Assembly (NCBI GenBank): GCA_019614645.1
Contig: JABWDB010000013.1
Coordinates: forward strand, 434,001 to 498,000
Direction of reading: 5' to 3'
Source of the DNA: Stratiolaelaps scimitus
Lineage: Eukaryota; Arthropoda; Arachnida; Mesostigmata; Laelapidae
DNA length: 64,000 nucleotides
Shown here: one piece after another, positions 12,740-22,699 of the stretch
Numbering within the stretch: the first letter of the stretch is position 1
Layout: each line of letters starts with the position of its first letter
Notes under the pieces: generated by a model
What the model saw: only the letters and a program-made list of their open reading frames with translations
The model's database searches: none
Told to the model about the DNA's origin: nothing
Translations under genes and position numbers: made by a program

Positions 12740-14925
12740 GTTGAGCTCTGAATTGGACCCACTCGTTTCTTAAATACTGAAGTCAATGATTTTGTTGCAC
12801 AGACTTGCAACGAGTCTGTAAATGGACGCAACAAACCTGAGCCGAAAACACAAATTTTCAAATTTTCAACCGCAACAGTCCATCAACAAAACACAGATCG
12901 ACGCACCGTCCTGCGCTTTGTACAAGGCAAACAATCAGAACTCATATAGAGAATATAGATTAAGGACATATGACTTGTATGTGCCCTCACAAGGCACCAT
13001 CTTGTTCAGGATACGAGGGCGATTCGAGTCGTTTGAAGCTCCTCATCCAGGTTCTTCGAGCTGTTACGTTCAGTTTCGATATGCACCCTTCGTGTAATGA
13101 CGAGATAGCAAAAGCAATAACGAACATCAGAGCTGTATCATCCCTTTACCACGTAGCTGCATAACGACAATTATGCAGCGGAATATGCAAGCCAAATGTA
13201 GGAAGTGATGCAAACAAACCGGATTTCTGTTTTTCTCAAGCTGAGAGAAATTCGGACAATATTTGTGCTAAAGATACAATTCGATACTAGAATTGTACCC
13301 CCCCATAATCCCTAGAAATAATAATTGCTAACTACTGTATGTTTGAATAAATTGTATATATATATTATATAATTCGATACTATACTCGATTATTGTTATT
13401 ATCTACTCGACACACATGATAGGGTATACGAATGATAGTAATGAAGTAGAAATAGAGTGGATTTACATGGACATTATATAGTTTCTCCACGTATGTGGTG
13501 TTGGCTTTCGTTTCGGGCCAACTGATTTCGTAGGGACAGGTTAACACTATTTAACGAGTATTTAATAACGCGACCACTGGTAGTATCGGCTGCTAAAGAC
13601 GGTATCGCTGTGTAATCTAACCGACTGATCTGTAGGCTATGTGTGTATCATGTGCGTTAGAAAATGTTTGTAACATTGGAGCATACTTAAGCTTGTTCAG
13701 TTGTTACAGTTGTTCAATTGTTAAGGCAGCAAGGGATTTACCCGGGTCCGCCAGAGGGACCGGTGGTTAACTTACTTCCGCGCCATCTCTGTGAACTTGA
13801 CAGAGAGATGCAAACAGTATGTAACTATCTTGTGTTATAGTTATGTGCCCTATCCCACCATTATTTAATAGCAAAGTTCTTTCTAGACACGTTCATCAGG
13901 AGGCTCATTTACAGAATCAATAGACTGTACTAGATGTAGAATATTCGTCGGTGATAGAGGTGGACAGTGGCCAAGCCCATTGTATTACTTCGCCGGTCGC
14001 ATTTTCCTATTACGTTCGGCTGTGATACCTGTGAGCTGGAAGCCTGTTAACGGTAGTCCACTGTCATCGGGTAGGCTATATTTCCCCTGGGAGGCGATCC
14101 AATGTGTGTTCCATGCTTCCTGGTTTTCCGCTTACGTCATATATATATGTATATATACATATACTTCCTCTTCGTATGGAGGGGCTGAACTCGTGCGCTA
14201 TTTATCTATTTTCATAGACTTTGATCCTATCATACGCGTGGATTGTGAACGATTTATCTTCTCCATGCAAATATTCACATGCAGCTCTATCTGAAATAAC
14301 GCACTCTCGCACCCCGGCTAAGCGTAAACTGTAGTTGGCGAGTAGACCTGCGGATCAGTGAAACGTAATCCGTTGCCCAGGTTTACAAATGCAGGTCTCT
14401 CGCTCGAACATAGCAGTAATCCCATTACCTTTGCGCAGTTTTGAAGTTTCCCCATTGCAAAGAGGCCTTCTACGCAGCCTACACTACACCGACACCTTAT
14501 CTCATCTATCTTCAGCCATATGCAATAAACACACTAAGGGAAAATATTCGAAGGACAATCTTGAAGTGAGTAACGCTGTGGAACTGGGTTACATTAATAC
14601 AGAGAAATTGACTTGAACAATTCAACAACATTAGCTTTAATCATTTAGATGGAATCGACTCGTTCGTTGAGCACTGAGGTAGACAATGATTTCCTTATAG
14701 GGTAATCTTGAATAAAGTAGGTCTTGAAATTAATCAGACATGGAGGCAAGTACTGGAGGGAAGATGAACAACTCGAATGAACTCGAGTAACTCCAGCAAC
14801 GCCACATAAGTGTACCGAACAAAATCGTGCAATATGGCAGTTAACTTAAAATATAAGTAAAAAAAAATGTTTTTCTTGAAACTCAAGTAAAGCTGTCAAC
14901 AGCTCTTCGGAGTTATTGAAAATAT
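12740..14925. other. Unassigned sequence
   Basis: No gene is recognised. A stretch at 13690-13730 repeats TTGTT units. An AT/GT microsatellite lies at 14138-14163. Around 14470-14490 there is weak similarity to the 5' flank of the SINE-A copy at 15.09 kb. Confidence 0.4.
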
Positions 14926-14929
14926 TCCC

Positions 14930-15073
14930 TTTCTGTTGGTCCTGGAAATGTGAACTTAGGCCGTGGTTTGGAACTACTTTCGGATTATTTTATACGATAT
15001 GCGTCGTGCGGGATTTGAGCAGGAGTCCTTCGGTTGCAAGTCCTCCTATGGCGCTTACCCCACGCCGTACCTC
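14930..15073 (-). repeat. SINE-A-like tRNA-derived repeat, minus strand
   Basis: Read on the minus strand this has a box-A-like GGCGTGGGGTAAGCG, an anticodon-arm-like GAGGACTTGCAACC, a box-B-like TGCTCAAATCCCGCA, and then a body ending with AAAGTAGTTCCAAACC and ATTTCCAGGACC. The same order of blocks occurs on the plus strand at 15.73-15.88 kb. A tRNA-like head followed by an unrelated body of about 70 bases is the usual layout of a tRNA-derived SINE. The anticodon identity is not clear. Confidence 0.55.
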
Positions 15074-15730
15074 GTGACTGAAGTATTTTTCTACGCAGCT
15101 TGCACCACGCCTTCACATTATAGCATCAATCCGCAACGATTCGCACCTCTGCGAAATACGCAACTCTGTGTAAAAACAAGACGGGGTTTTACACAATACC
15201 GTATAATTGAAGATTCACTAGAATAAGCTATGGCATGGGTGAACATAAGCTATGACATGGGCACTCAATATTCCGTTATGTTAAGTAGAACTTCTATGCA
15301 GGTGCTCTGCTACGAACTGTGGACGATAGCACCCTGCTATTCGATGAAGGAACAGGAAATGTCAATACAGCCATAATGGAAAATGGGCAAAGCCTGATTA
15401 AAAAGGAAATTCCATCCGATTGTCGCAGATCAAGTAAATCGCAGATAAAGGATGAAACCCTATAAAGCTACATAAAAATGAGGCTGGGAAAAACGCCCTA
15501 CATATACAGTACGATCGAGTACAGTGAATCGGACAAATGCACAAATGCGAAACTGGAACTTTAGTATTATGCTGGTACGTAGAAAATAAATAATAGAGTA
15601 GACAAATGAAGAGACCATCTCACTACCGTCACATATACAGGAAATCCGGATGGTTACCCAACGCTACGGGGATAAGCAAGGGTTGGTGATTTCAAAGGTG
15701 ATGTTCAATAGAAGCTGTTCTTTACTGTTT

Positions 15731-15876
15731 TTGGTGTGGCGTAAGTGTAGTGTTGAGGACCTGGAATCCTTGGGTCTCAGGTTCTAATCCCGCACGATAC
15801 ATATGGTTTGAAGTAGTTCCCAAGCCATGCGCCAAGTAACAACACTTCCAGGGTAAAAGAAAACGGAAAAAAAAAG
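15731..15876 (+). repeat. SINE-A-like tRNA-derived repeat, plus strand
   Basis: The head has box-A-like TGGTGTGGCGTAAGTG and box-B-like CAGGTTCTAATCCCGC, spaced as in a tRNA gene. It is followed by the body AGTAGTTCCCAAGCC, then CACTTCCAGGG and an A-rich tail (about 15866-15876). It pairs with the minus-strand copy 700 bases upstream. No target-site duplication was found. Confidence 0.6.
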
Positions 15877-15918
15877 ATTTCTACAAAACCGGCTCGATGG
15901 AGAACTCAGCTTCAGTAA

Positions 15919-16020
15919 GAAAATTTTCCGCGCTGATTCATGGCCACGTAACTGCTCTCGGCATTACCTCATAAGACGGGCCCCGGTGAAGATCGAACCG
16001 GTGCACCTAGGTGTCACCGG
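15919..16020 (-). repeat. SINE-B-like repeat with B box, minus strand
   Basis: On the minus strand it reads GGTGCACCGGTTCGATCTTC, which contains a Pol III B box close to GGTTCGANTC. Then come TCTTATGAGGTAATGCCGAG, AGCAGTTACGTGGC and GAATCAGCGCGGAAAATTTT. The layout matches the 53.95-54.08 kb copy, which also has head and body together. Confidence 0.6.
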
Positions 16021-16381
16021 GCTCGATGAATTCAGCCTGGAAAGAGGGTGCCGGAAATAGTCAGCATCGCCATGCTAATCAATGCGCGCTCTACCACGTG
16101 GTCTGCCTCGTACCTGTACACCATGACCCAGGAGAGGACTGTCGCTATCGGCGATGTGGAGGGACCTGAACCAACATCATGTAAAGGCGTGCTGCTCACT
16201 TACCGCACTAGCGCATTCACGAGGACGTTTATTATGCACAGATTTATCCAACAAAGGTGTAAATAAATTATGCAATAAGTTATTAACCAACGACGTAATC
16301 ATAAAGAAAAAAAGAGGAGGAAAAGTGAACGCAACGCTACATTCGTAACAGTCTCTGATTCACCTCACATAGGATTCCGTA

Positions 16382-16430
16382 AATTCAATTCAATTCAAAA
16401 TTCAATTCAAAAACACCTTTATTAACAAAG
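16382..16430 (-). repeat. Retroposon 3' end: AATAAAG followed by TTGAATTG repeats
   Basis: On the minus strand AATAAAG is followed by GTGTTTTTGAATTG and further TTGAATTG-type units. The same design, AATAAAG and then TTGTATTG or TTGAATTG repeats, occurs at 26.36 kb (minus) and 40.44 kb (plus). Some LINEs end in short tandem repeats rather than poly(A), so these may be LINE 3' ends, but no coding sequence is attached. Confidence 0.4.
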
Positions 16431-18550
16431 GGGGGAGGTGTACGGTTGGTTTATTTCGTATTTTTGGTAAATTTTCCTGTAGCTCTACAGAGGTATAGAG
16501 GTGACTTCTTGGATCGGTGTGTGCAGCGACTTGCGGCAACAGTGCGATTTGTGCCATCTGCTTGAAACGCTTATCCAGGTCAGTTTGTGGGCATGTTCCT
16601 GGGACACCCGTCTAGATCAAATGATTTGTCCCTGTATTGGAAATTCCCAGGCCACCACAGACGCAACAGCGATTTTCTGTGTTCCGTTTGGAAAGAACTG
16701 ACCATGACTCCTTTTGACCCTTGTATCAACCAATGAAGGCGGTCTGCCCCCTTGCTCTTCTATTACGATAAGCTGCTCTGTCGATAGGAATGGAGGGTTC
16801 CATTAGACAGACGATAAAAAACACGGCCGAAACGGAACACATTTCAAGAAAATCGGATATACGAACTCGAATTCGCCGTCGTGTCGGCTGCAGAAAGTAG
16901 AACATTGATGTTTCACACGTATTGATACCGCCGTAGAATTTGACGGTATCTCTTCTTTTTCAATGTACTGTAAATTACCATCGGTGTGATCCGACGCATT
17001 TCTAGGGGTAAACTTCCAGACTCGCTCGCAAACGTTTGCGTCTCCGTTCACAAAATGTTCGCATCTGATTGTTTCGACCAGCAGGGGTCATGTACTTTAG
17101 TAGACGATCTATGTTAGATTACAGGCCGAAAAGTTGGCCGTTCTGCCGGTATGATGCGTGACTGACGTGTTGGCTGGTCACGTTTATTGATGCATTTTTC
17201 TGTGTCGACAGGACGCGGGGCGTTGTCTGTCAGCCGCTCAAGCGAGAAATATGGATTAATACGAGGACTGCCACCGAAAAAGACTGAGTTTATATAGACA
17301 AATTAACATGGATCATTGCAGCAGAGATAGTGGTAACTGATCTGGTTGTTGAACGAGTGGACTCGTCCATCGGTTGATTGATCTCTGATACCGTATACTT
17401 AAGCGCCGCGTGTTAATAAGCTCTTTGTGTTGTAGTCCAAGTTTGCGTAAGTTCACCAGCTGAAAGAGACGAACAATCTATTCACACACTCAAGTGGTTA
17501 ATAGACTTCTCTAATTAAGGACGCAAAACAAACATGATAGTTGGCAAAATACGCATAGAGACATTGTTTCGGGATTTAGGGTGAAGGTTTTGCTTTATAT
17601 TATATAACAGCGTCTTTGATCGTTGAAAACGCAATCGCCACGGTAAAAGATATTTGGAATTGTGACACGTATTATTTCTCATATATAATTTATTCTCATA
17701 TATAAGGGTGCGGAGACGGCCACTGGTTAACCCACAAGGAAGCAACAGCCAACGTTCGGTAGTCCAATGATGTCTATTGCACTGTCGTCTTGTCATGCGA
17801 CATGCACGATCTCGTGAAGTCGGTGGGCAACCGATTATACAGTCGCCGTACATGACTTGCAGCTCATTCTCAACAACAACGTGGCATCACAGAAGGGAGG
17901 TAAGGTGGCATGGTACCACCTTAGACGAGGACAACGGCATCGACAGCTAACAACTACGACCGGGCGACTATAGACGATTACCAGGAGGCAGACTCAGATG
18001 ACGTTAAAGATCATTATGCCAGGCGATCAATAGGCCATTAGTGAAGGGCTACCTGAGCGATAGACGACGCGCACCTCTGACAGCGAGATCGAGCGATCGC
18101 GCAGAACAGGGACGGGCGCCGAGCCATTATGGGCTTGACTAGCTCATAAGATATATGTATATGGTCAGAGTAATTAATCGGGATCCTTAGCAGCCGGAGC
18201 TGCATATAATTTGTCGAAATACGTTTACGAATAATGGGAACGACGGCACTGCCTAAGGTAAAGGGTACCATTGGTACTAAAAACTGACAAGTCATTGAAA
18301 AAACTCACAAGTGAATATTCTAAACGATGATTTGGGAAAAATTTACAACGACATGAGTGCGGGCGCAGTAATAGGCCAAAAGCAATCATGTGTGCTGCGA
18401 ACCAACTCCCCGAATGAGTGCTCTATCCAATGGATGAACACAAGGCGATCGGTTCCACTGGATGGCAAGACGATTTCGAGAGCGGACACAAGAGAGAGGT
18501 CGCAATGCTGAAGATAGAGAAAAATGAACGAAGGTATGTGGATGATGGTG
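16431..18550. other. Unassigned sequence
   Basis: No protein family, RNA gene or named repeat is recognised. Confidence 0.4.
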
Positions 18551-18557
18551 CTAATAG

Positions 18558-18558
<1 letters not shown>

Positions 18559-18590
<32 letters not shown>
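18559..18590. repeat. TAA trinucleotide microsatellite
   Basis: About ten uninterrupted ATA/TAA units are present. Confidence 0.9.
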
Positions 18591-18880
18591 GTGTAACTGT
18601 ATGACGTAACCTCATGAAGACTAGAGTGATTATCTGTGTAAATTAACTTTATGCACCTAAGTTATAGTTAGGTGGAGTAAAAAGATACAAACCGTGATAA
18701 ATTTCTCTTCTAATGGTAGCTTATTGGGTAGTAATTAGTTGCAGTGCTGAGCCTGTGTACCACAAGCATGTCCAAGTGCAAATGATTCCGATATTTTCTT
18801 AATGTTGTGCTCTTAAAGAAAAGTGAAACTATAATGTACTGATGTGTACATAATGTGATTCATTTACAATAAATAGAACA

Positions 18881-18915
18881 AAACATATATATATATATAT
18901 ATGTATATATATCTA
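18881..18915. repeat. AT dinucleotide microsatellite
   Basis: AT/TA units are interrupted once by a G. Confidence 0.85.
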
Positions 18916-18993
18916 CATACATATTAATATATTCTATTAATATGTTTTAATAATTCGGTGATGAGCTGACTAGTCCACAGAAGTGCTCACAAT

Positions 18994-19383
18994 TCACGAG
19001 GGAGGGAACTCTACATTGATGGCCGGCAGTAGACTAAAGCGTGTTTGCTCGACTCCGAGAAAAATAAACGTGTCATACAAACATGGTGTTGCAACGATTA
19101 GAGCAGTGGCGATAGCGATAAGCGGGAGGACGATCTCCGGAGAAATCAGACCCCTCGACATCTTGAACGCGAGGCGACGTTCATGTGCGAATTTTATCAC
19201 CCGAGAGTGTCTCGTACGAGGCGTAAAGATCCTCACAAAAAAGACCCTGCGGCTTAAACTGAACATAGCCCGAAGAACATCGTTCTGTATAACTTGAGCT
19301 CGGCGGGATATTCGAAGATAGCCCCCTCTCCAGGTCGGTAGTGTGTAATAAAGCACCGATAGCAGCAGAGCTAATATATACAT
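18994..19383 (-). pseudogene. Non-LTR retrotransposon RT, C-terminal region
   Basis: This is a 129-codon open frame beginning with ATG at 19383. The stretch QVIQNDVLRAMFSLSRR resembles the thumb-side motif of CR1/Jockey/L2-type LINEs, where the pattern is a Q-N-x-x-L-R core followed by basic residues and an aromatic-rich helix. Further on, FIFLGVEQTRFSLLPAIN resembles the terminal block that usually ends in a WN-x-LP motif. The catalytic RT motifs lie upstream in such proteins and are absent, so this is a fragment. It sits just upstream of, and on the opposite strand to, the R1-like element. Confidence 0.5.
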
Positions 19384-19544
19384 AGATCCCTATGGTGAAA
19401 CTCGCATCTGGTTAAGTCTCCGCTGTGCTGCAATGACTGCATAGCACTTAGGTGCCAGGGCTGTTAGATGGGCATTTCATATTTCGTGGAGGTTTAACCC
19501 CATGCATTTGGTCTGGGACAAGGCCAGTTGTAAGCGCCAGGCAT

Positions 19545-19797
19545 GGTAAATGGTAACTGCACATCAACCATTCCCTGAGGTGCGCGGAGTATAACGAGCT
19601 GCATGTGAAGTAATACAACATCAGTTCCTTAGCTGGCGAGGAGAAGGAGGCCAGCGACGGTCTCAGCGACGCACTAGGCTCCAAGGCAAAAAAGAACAAG
19701 ATCAAGACGAGGAGGGAGGTTAACAGGAATTTACCCAGCCACGACCCCAAGTCTCTAAAGACGGACGCAGAGGCGAAGGTCATCGGTGATGATCTTT
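19545..19797 (+). pseudogene. R1-like ORF1 C-terminal remnant
   Basis: The frame contains LHINHSLRCAEYNEL, which resembles the last CCHC-type zinc knuckle region of R1-clade ORF1 (gag-like) proteins. After one stop codon comes a highly charged Lys/Glu/Ser-rich tail containing SKAKKNKIKTRREV. The frame ends at the TAA at about 19795-19797, which overlaps the first codons of the ORF2 remnant. The overlap supports an intact original gene order. No full zinc knuckle set is readable. Confidence 0.5.
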
Positions 19798-20503
19798 AAA
19801 GCCCTCCAAGTAAACTGCCACCGCATCGGGGGATGGTACAGCCTTCTCGAAGAAATCTCTACGAGGAGGGGCTGCGATATTATCCTCATGAACGAGCCGA
19901 ACTGGCACACAGTTCGCCGCAGGGATGAATGGGTAAGGAATGAGGACGAGGATACGTGCATAGCGGATCGCTCAGGGAGAGCTGCGAGGGGCGGATCGGG
20001 CAAGGGATTCTCCTGGGTGGAAATCCCGAGCGTGGCCTGTCTCTACTCCTGCTACAGCCCTGCGTGAACCTGCTGAACCGGCTACTAGACGACGATCTGA
20101 CTGAATCAGCTAGGGACGCGGAACCACTGCCCGTCATCTTTACGGGAGACTTCAACGCAACCTCGGTCACTTGGGGCTCAAAGAGGACGGACCATAAGAC
20201 CAAGGCCCTCATGGGCTGGATGGGTACACACGACCTGATCACGGTGAACGTGGCCGGGACACCCATCTTCCACATGCGCCCAGGGCGACTCTTGGGTAGA
20301 TCTTACCATCTGCAAAACGATAGTCGCGCCACGCATCGTGAGGTGGGGAGTCTTGGAAGGAGAGTACAACTTCGTCGACCACTACTTCATTGAGTTCGGA
20401 CTCTGCCTGCAGGGAGTGCCACACACGGCGCCTCCGAGACCACGGCTCATATACCAGGGGGCGGCAGCAATGAAAGCGGCATTCTTAGGAAGAGAAGGCT
20501 TCT
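19786..20503 (+). pseudogene. R1-like ORF2 apurinic-type endonuclease domain, frameshifted
   Basis: The protein begins MIFKALQVNCHR, close to the usual R1-clade start. The block GFSWVEIPSVACLYSCY matches the middle of the endonuclease/exonuclease/phosphatase fold. IFTGDFNATSVTWGS carries the catalytic GDFN motif. SWVDLTICKT and NFVDHYFIEF match the last two blocks, where VDH stands in place of the usual SDH catalytic Asp-His. Reading needs at least two frame changes, at about 20050 and 20270, so the domain is dead. After MKAAFLGREGF the frame hits a stop near the deletion junction. The role would have been nicking target DNA to prime reverse transcription. Confidence 0.75.
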
Positions 20504-21104
20504 AAAGCTGCCGCCGGGCTTGCCCGGATCTTGCCGAACATCAATGGCCCGCGAGAAGTCAAAAGGCGCCTGCTGCTGTCGGTCGCTGAATCGATCAAGA
20601 GGACCCGCTCTGCACATCAAGAGGACCCTCACGAGAGCCCAGCGGACGCTGGCTCTCCGGGTTGCGCAAGCATACAGAACGGTGCGGACTCAAGCGGCTA
20701 TGGTCCTCGCTGGAACGGCACCCTGGGACCTCAAAGCTGAACAGCGACGGAGGCGATTTATGGAGGGGAGGTTCGACTGGGAACAGACCCTAGCTGCCTG
20801 GGAAGCAGAATGGGGCAGCATCCCTAGTCTCGCTCCCGGTGCGGCAGTGAGTAATGTCATACCGGACATCACGGGGTGGCTAGGAAGACCAGGTGAAGAA
20901 ATAACCTACTTCCTTAACCAGGTCATCACACGGCGCGAGGACTTCAAATCCTACCTACACAGGATTGGTAAGGCCCCGTCGGACATCTGCGTGCTGTGCG
21001 ATGCAGGAGTCGAGGACGATCCTCTCCACACACTGGCAGCATGTGGAGCCAAGGAGCCGGTACGGCAGGAGGTCGCGGACACCGAATTGGCACGGGCCAT
21101 GTAG
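20504..21104 (+). pseudogene. R1-like ORF2 C-terminal domain
   Basis: The sequence resumes inside ORF2 downstream of the RT, with ARILPNINGPREV and then TLALRVAQAYRTV, which fits the conserved RT-distal helix of the R1 clade. A later block, CVLCDAGVEDDPLHTLAAC, is the C-terminal CCHC zinc motif (C-x2-C-x9-H-x4-C). Compared with the 34 kb copy, this one has lost about 50 bases around 20600 and so shifts frame there. Conversely it keeps the zinc motif that the 34 kb copy lacks. The open frame covers about 190 codons but has no independent start. Confidence 0.75.
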
Positions 21105-21478
21105 GACGGGATCTGAGGGTTCGTTTCCTACATGTGCTTGACCAGAGACAAGTGGGACAGAGGAAGCACACTAGCCGAAAGGATAGGCTAGAACGGGCGC
21201 GGATAGCAGAGCTGGCCAGAAAGAAAAATGCCCAGAACCCACCCGCTGCGGCTGGGCGGGAGGGTTCGCACCAGAGGAGGAACTGAGGGGTAGGACATTG
21301 TTGGAATCAACTGCCGGTCCCTGCAGGGCACTGACTGAAGTAATACTTTGACAGTCCCGGTCAGTGTCCCAAGTCAAAATCGGTTCTGGGTTTAGTCAAT
21401 AAGAGTCTGATATACCAGGCAAATAAATTAGTGTGAGTGCTGGTGTCCATGCAGGATTTACCTTTAACCTCTTAAGAA
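21105..21478 (+). other. R1-like 3' untranslated region and A-rich tail
   Basis: This non-coding 3' region is shared with the 33.34-33.70 kb copy on the other strand and, in part, with the stubs at 5.6, 26.8 and 54.6 kb. Shared blocks include GCGGCTGGGCGGGAGGGTTC, CAGTCCCGGTCAGTG, CAATAAGAGTCTGA and GTGTCCATGCAGGATTTACC, followed by TTTAACCTCTT and A residues. Confidence 0.8.
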
Positions 21479-21484
21479 AAAAGT

Positions 21485-21612
21485 TCCGGACCAAGGCCCA
21501 AGTCGAAGGGGTCCAGGGTATGTGTGAGAGCCCCACAGTAGCAAACGAACACTTTAGGCGTGAACTCTGGTCTTCATAATGCATTTTACCCTTAACCTTT
21601 TTAATTCTTTTC
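21485..21612 (+). mobile_element. Second, older R1-like 3' end in tandem
   Basis: Immediately after the A-rich tail at 21478, a diverged match to the same 3' region follows: GGCCCAAGTCG, then AGGCGTGAACTCTGGTCTTC, then TTTTACCCTTAACCTTTTT. The order and spacing match the consensus tail but identity is clearly lower. It probably represents an older insertion into which, or next to which, the younger copy landed. Confidence 0.5.
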
Positions 21613-21637
21613 ACCACACAGTTTGTTTGCCGGAGAA

Positions 21638-21930
21638 CGAAATCGACTGAACTTGCTTTGGCACATCTCTGTCAGGAGATTTCCTAAATAAGTGAAAATA
21701 AGTAGGTATGGTTGGCCCCTTTGTGTTCATTGTTTATATGAACTTGGCTCTGCTTAGAATTGAAGTGTCATCTTCATATGCAGTAGTCTTACAGATACCG
21801 CCTTTACAAATCTTAAGCAGAGCCAAGCTCATATAAACAATGAACACAAAGGGACCAAACACACCTGCTTATTTTCAGTTGTATAGGAAATCTCCTGATA
21901 GAGATGCGCCAAAGCAAGTTCAATCGATAT
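21638..21930. repeat. About 120-base inverted repeat inside an RT fragment
   Basis: The left arm (about 21638-21758) and right arm (about 21811-21930) are reverse complements at roughly 85-90 percent by eye, with a 52-base spacer. Perfect sub-blocks include TTTGTGTTCATTGTTTATAT in one arm and its complement in the other. Read left to right, the left arm encodes GPFVFIVYMNLALL; read right to left, the right arm encodes GPFVFIVYMSLALL. Both match the RT stretch that normally reads like LGPLLFxxYINDL. The structure is thus a fold-back duplication of RT coding sequence. Confidence 0.8.
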
Positions 21931-22660
21931 CACTATCAACCAAACTGCCTAAGTGAAAAGAATTTGGCAGCCTCAAGATGCCTTCCAAGCCTACTTACCA
22001 CAAGATTCTTGAGAGCCTTGGACACGAAACTGACAAGAAGGTACCACGCATGCATGGTCAGGACCAAATCTGAACGATGTATCCCCTATCCGTTGAATAG
22101 CTGCCTACTCAGACCGAACATATTTCTGGATGTCAAGGGAGGCAACAGTTCCTGCTCCGATGGCCGCATAGTGACTGGTAAGCTCATCCGCTAAGGCCTG
22201 AGGACTCCGCAGTTATTGACCTAAATCAGGTTCAGGCGTGGCAAAGCCGCCTTCAATATATCTCTGCCGCAGGATGTCCCGATAAACTTCCACAGCTGAC
22301 CGTCGTCACCCTTCAACTCCAAGAAACGGTTGCTAAAAAATAAGTATTCGCAAGTCATATAGCCCGTCTGCACCGACAAAGTGTGAGGTAGTAAACTGCC
22401 CTGGAATGCTCGAAGGCGCATCGATGAAATCCTCGGTGAACTCGTTGACGCTTCGCCTGAGTCGCCCTAAACCGTTGCGAATTTTAACCTGCCTAAACTA
22501 GAGGCTGTACTGCTGTACACCACAGGCAACTTTGAAACATCTATAGTGTTTGTAGCATAGCTGGTTACGACAGGCCTTAAATGCCGAGTCCACGTCATCT
22601 GCATCGTAGACTGGTAGCTAATTAATATAGTGAGCCCTACCAATAAACAGTTCCGCAAAG
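21760..22660 (-). pseudogene. CR1/Jockey-type ORF2, linker and partial RT, degenerate
   Basis: Reading leftwards with several frame changes and stops, the order is as follows. YDADDVDSAFKACRNQLCY resembles the LINE linker pattern FK-x-x-RN before RT. ALADELTSHYAAIGAGTVA resembles the usual A-x-x-FN-x-F-x-x-IG stretch. AGVFGPFVFIVYMSLALL is RT motif B to C, and TTAYEDDTSIL is the catalytic YADD box with Glu in place of Ala. The left end collapses into the inverted repeat. No intact frame remains. The endonuclease part upstream of about 22.7 kb was not identified. Confidence 0.5.
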
Positions 22661-22699
22661 AACCCTATCGCGTCGCCGAGAGAAACCTGGAGCTATCAC

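Larger units (their letters stand above)
19545..21478 (+). mobile_element. R1-clade LINE with internal RT deletion (copy 1)
   Basis: In order it contains the tail of ORF1, the ORF2 endonuclease domain, the ORF2 C-terminal domain and a 3' untranslated region with an A-rich end. The reverse transcriptase domain is missing. The parts are collinear on one strand and the two ORFs overlap as in R1-type elements. The 5' boundary is uncertain because ORF1 decays upstream of about 19545. The second copy at 33.34-34.78 kb shares the C-terminal domain and 3' region and carries the missing RT motifs. Confidence 0.8.
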
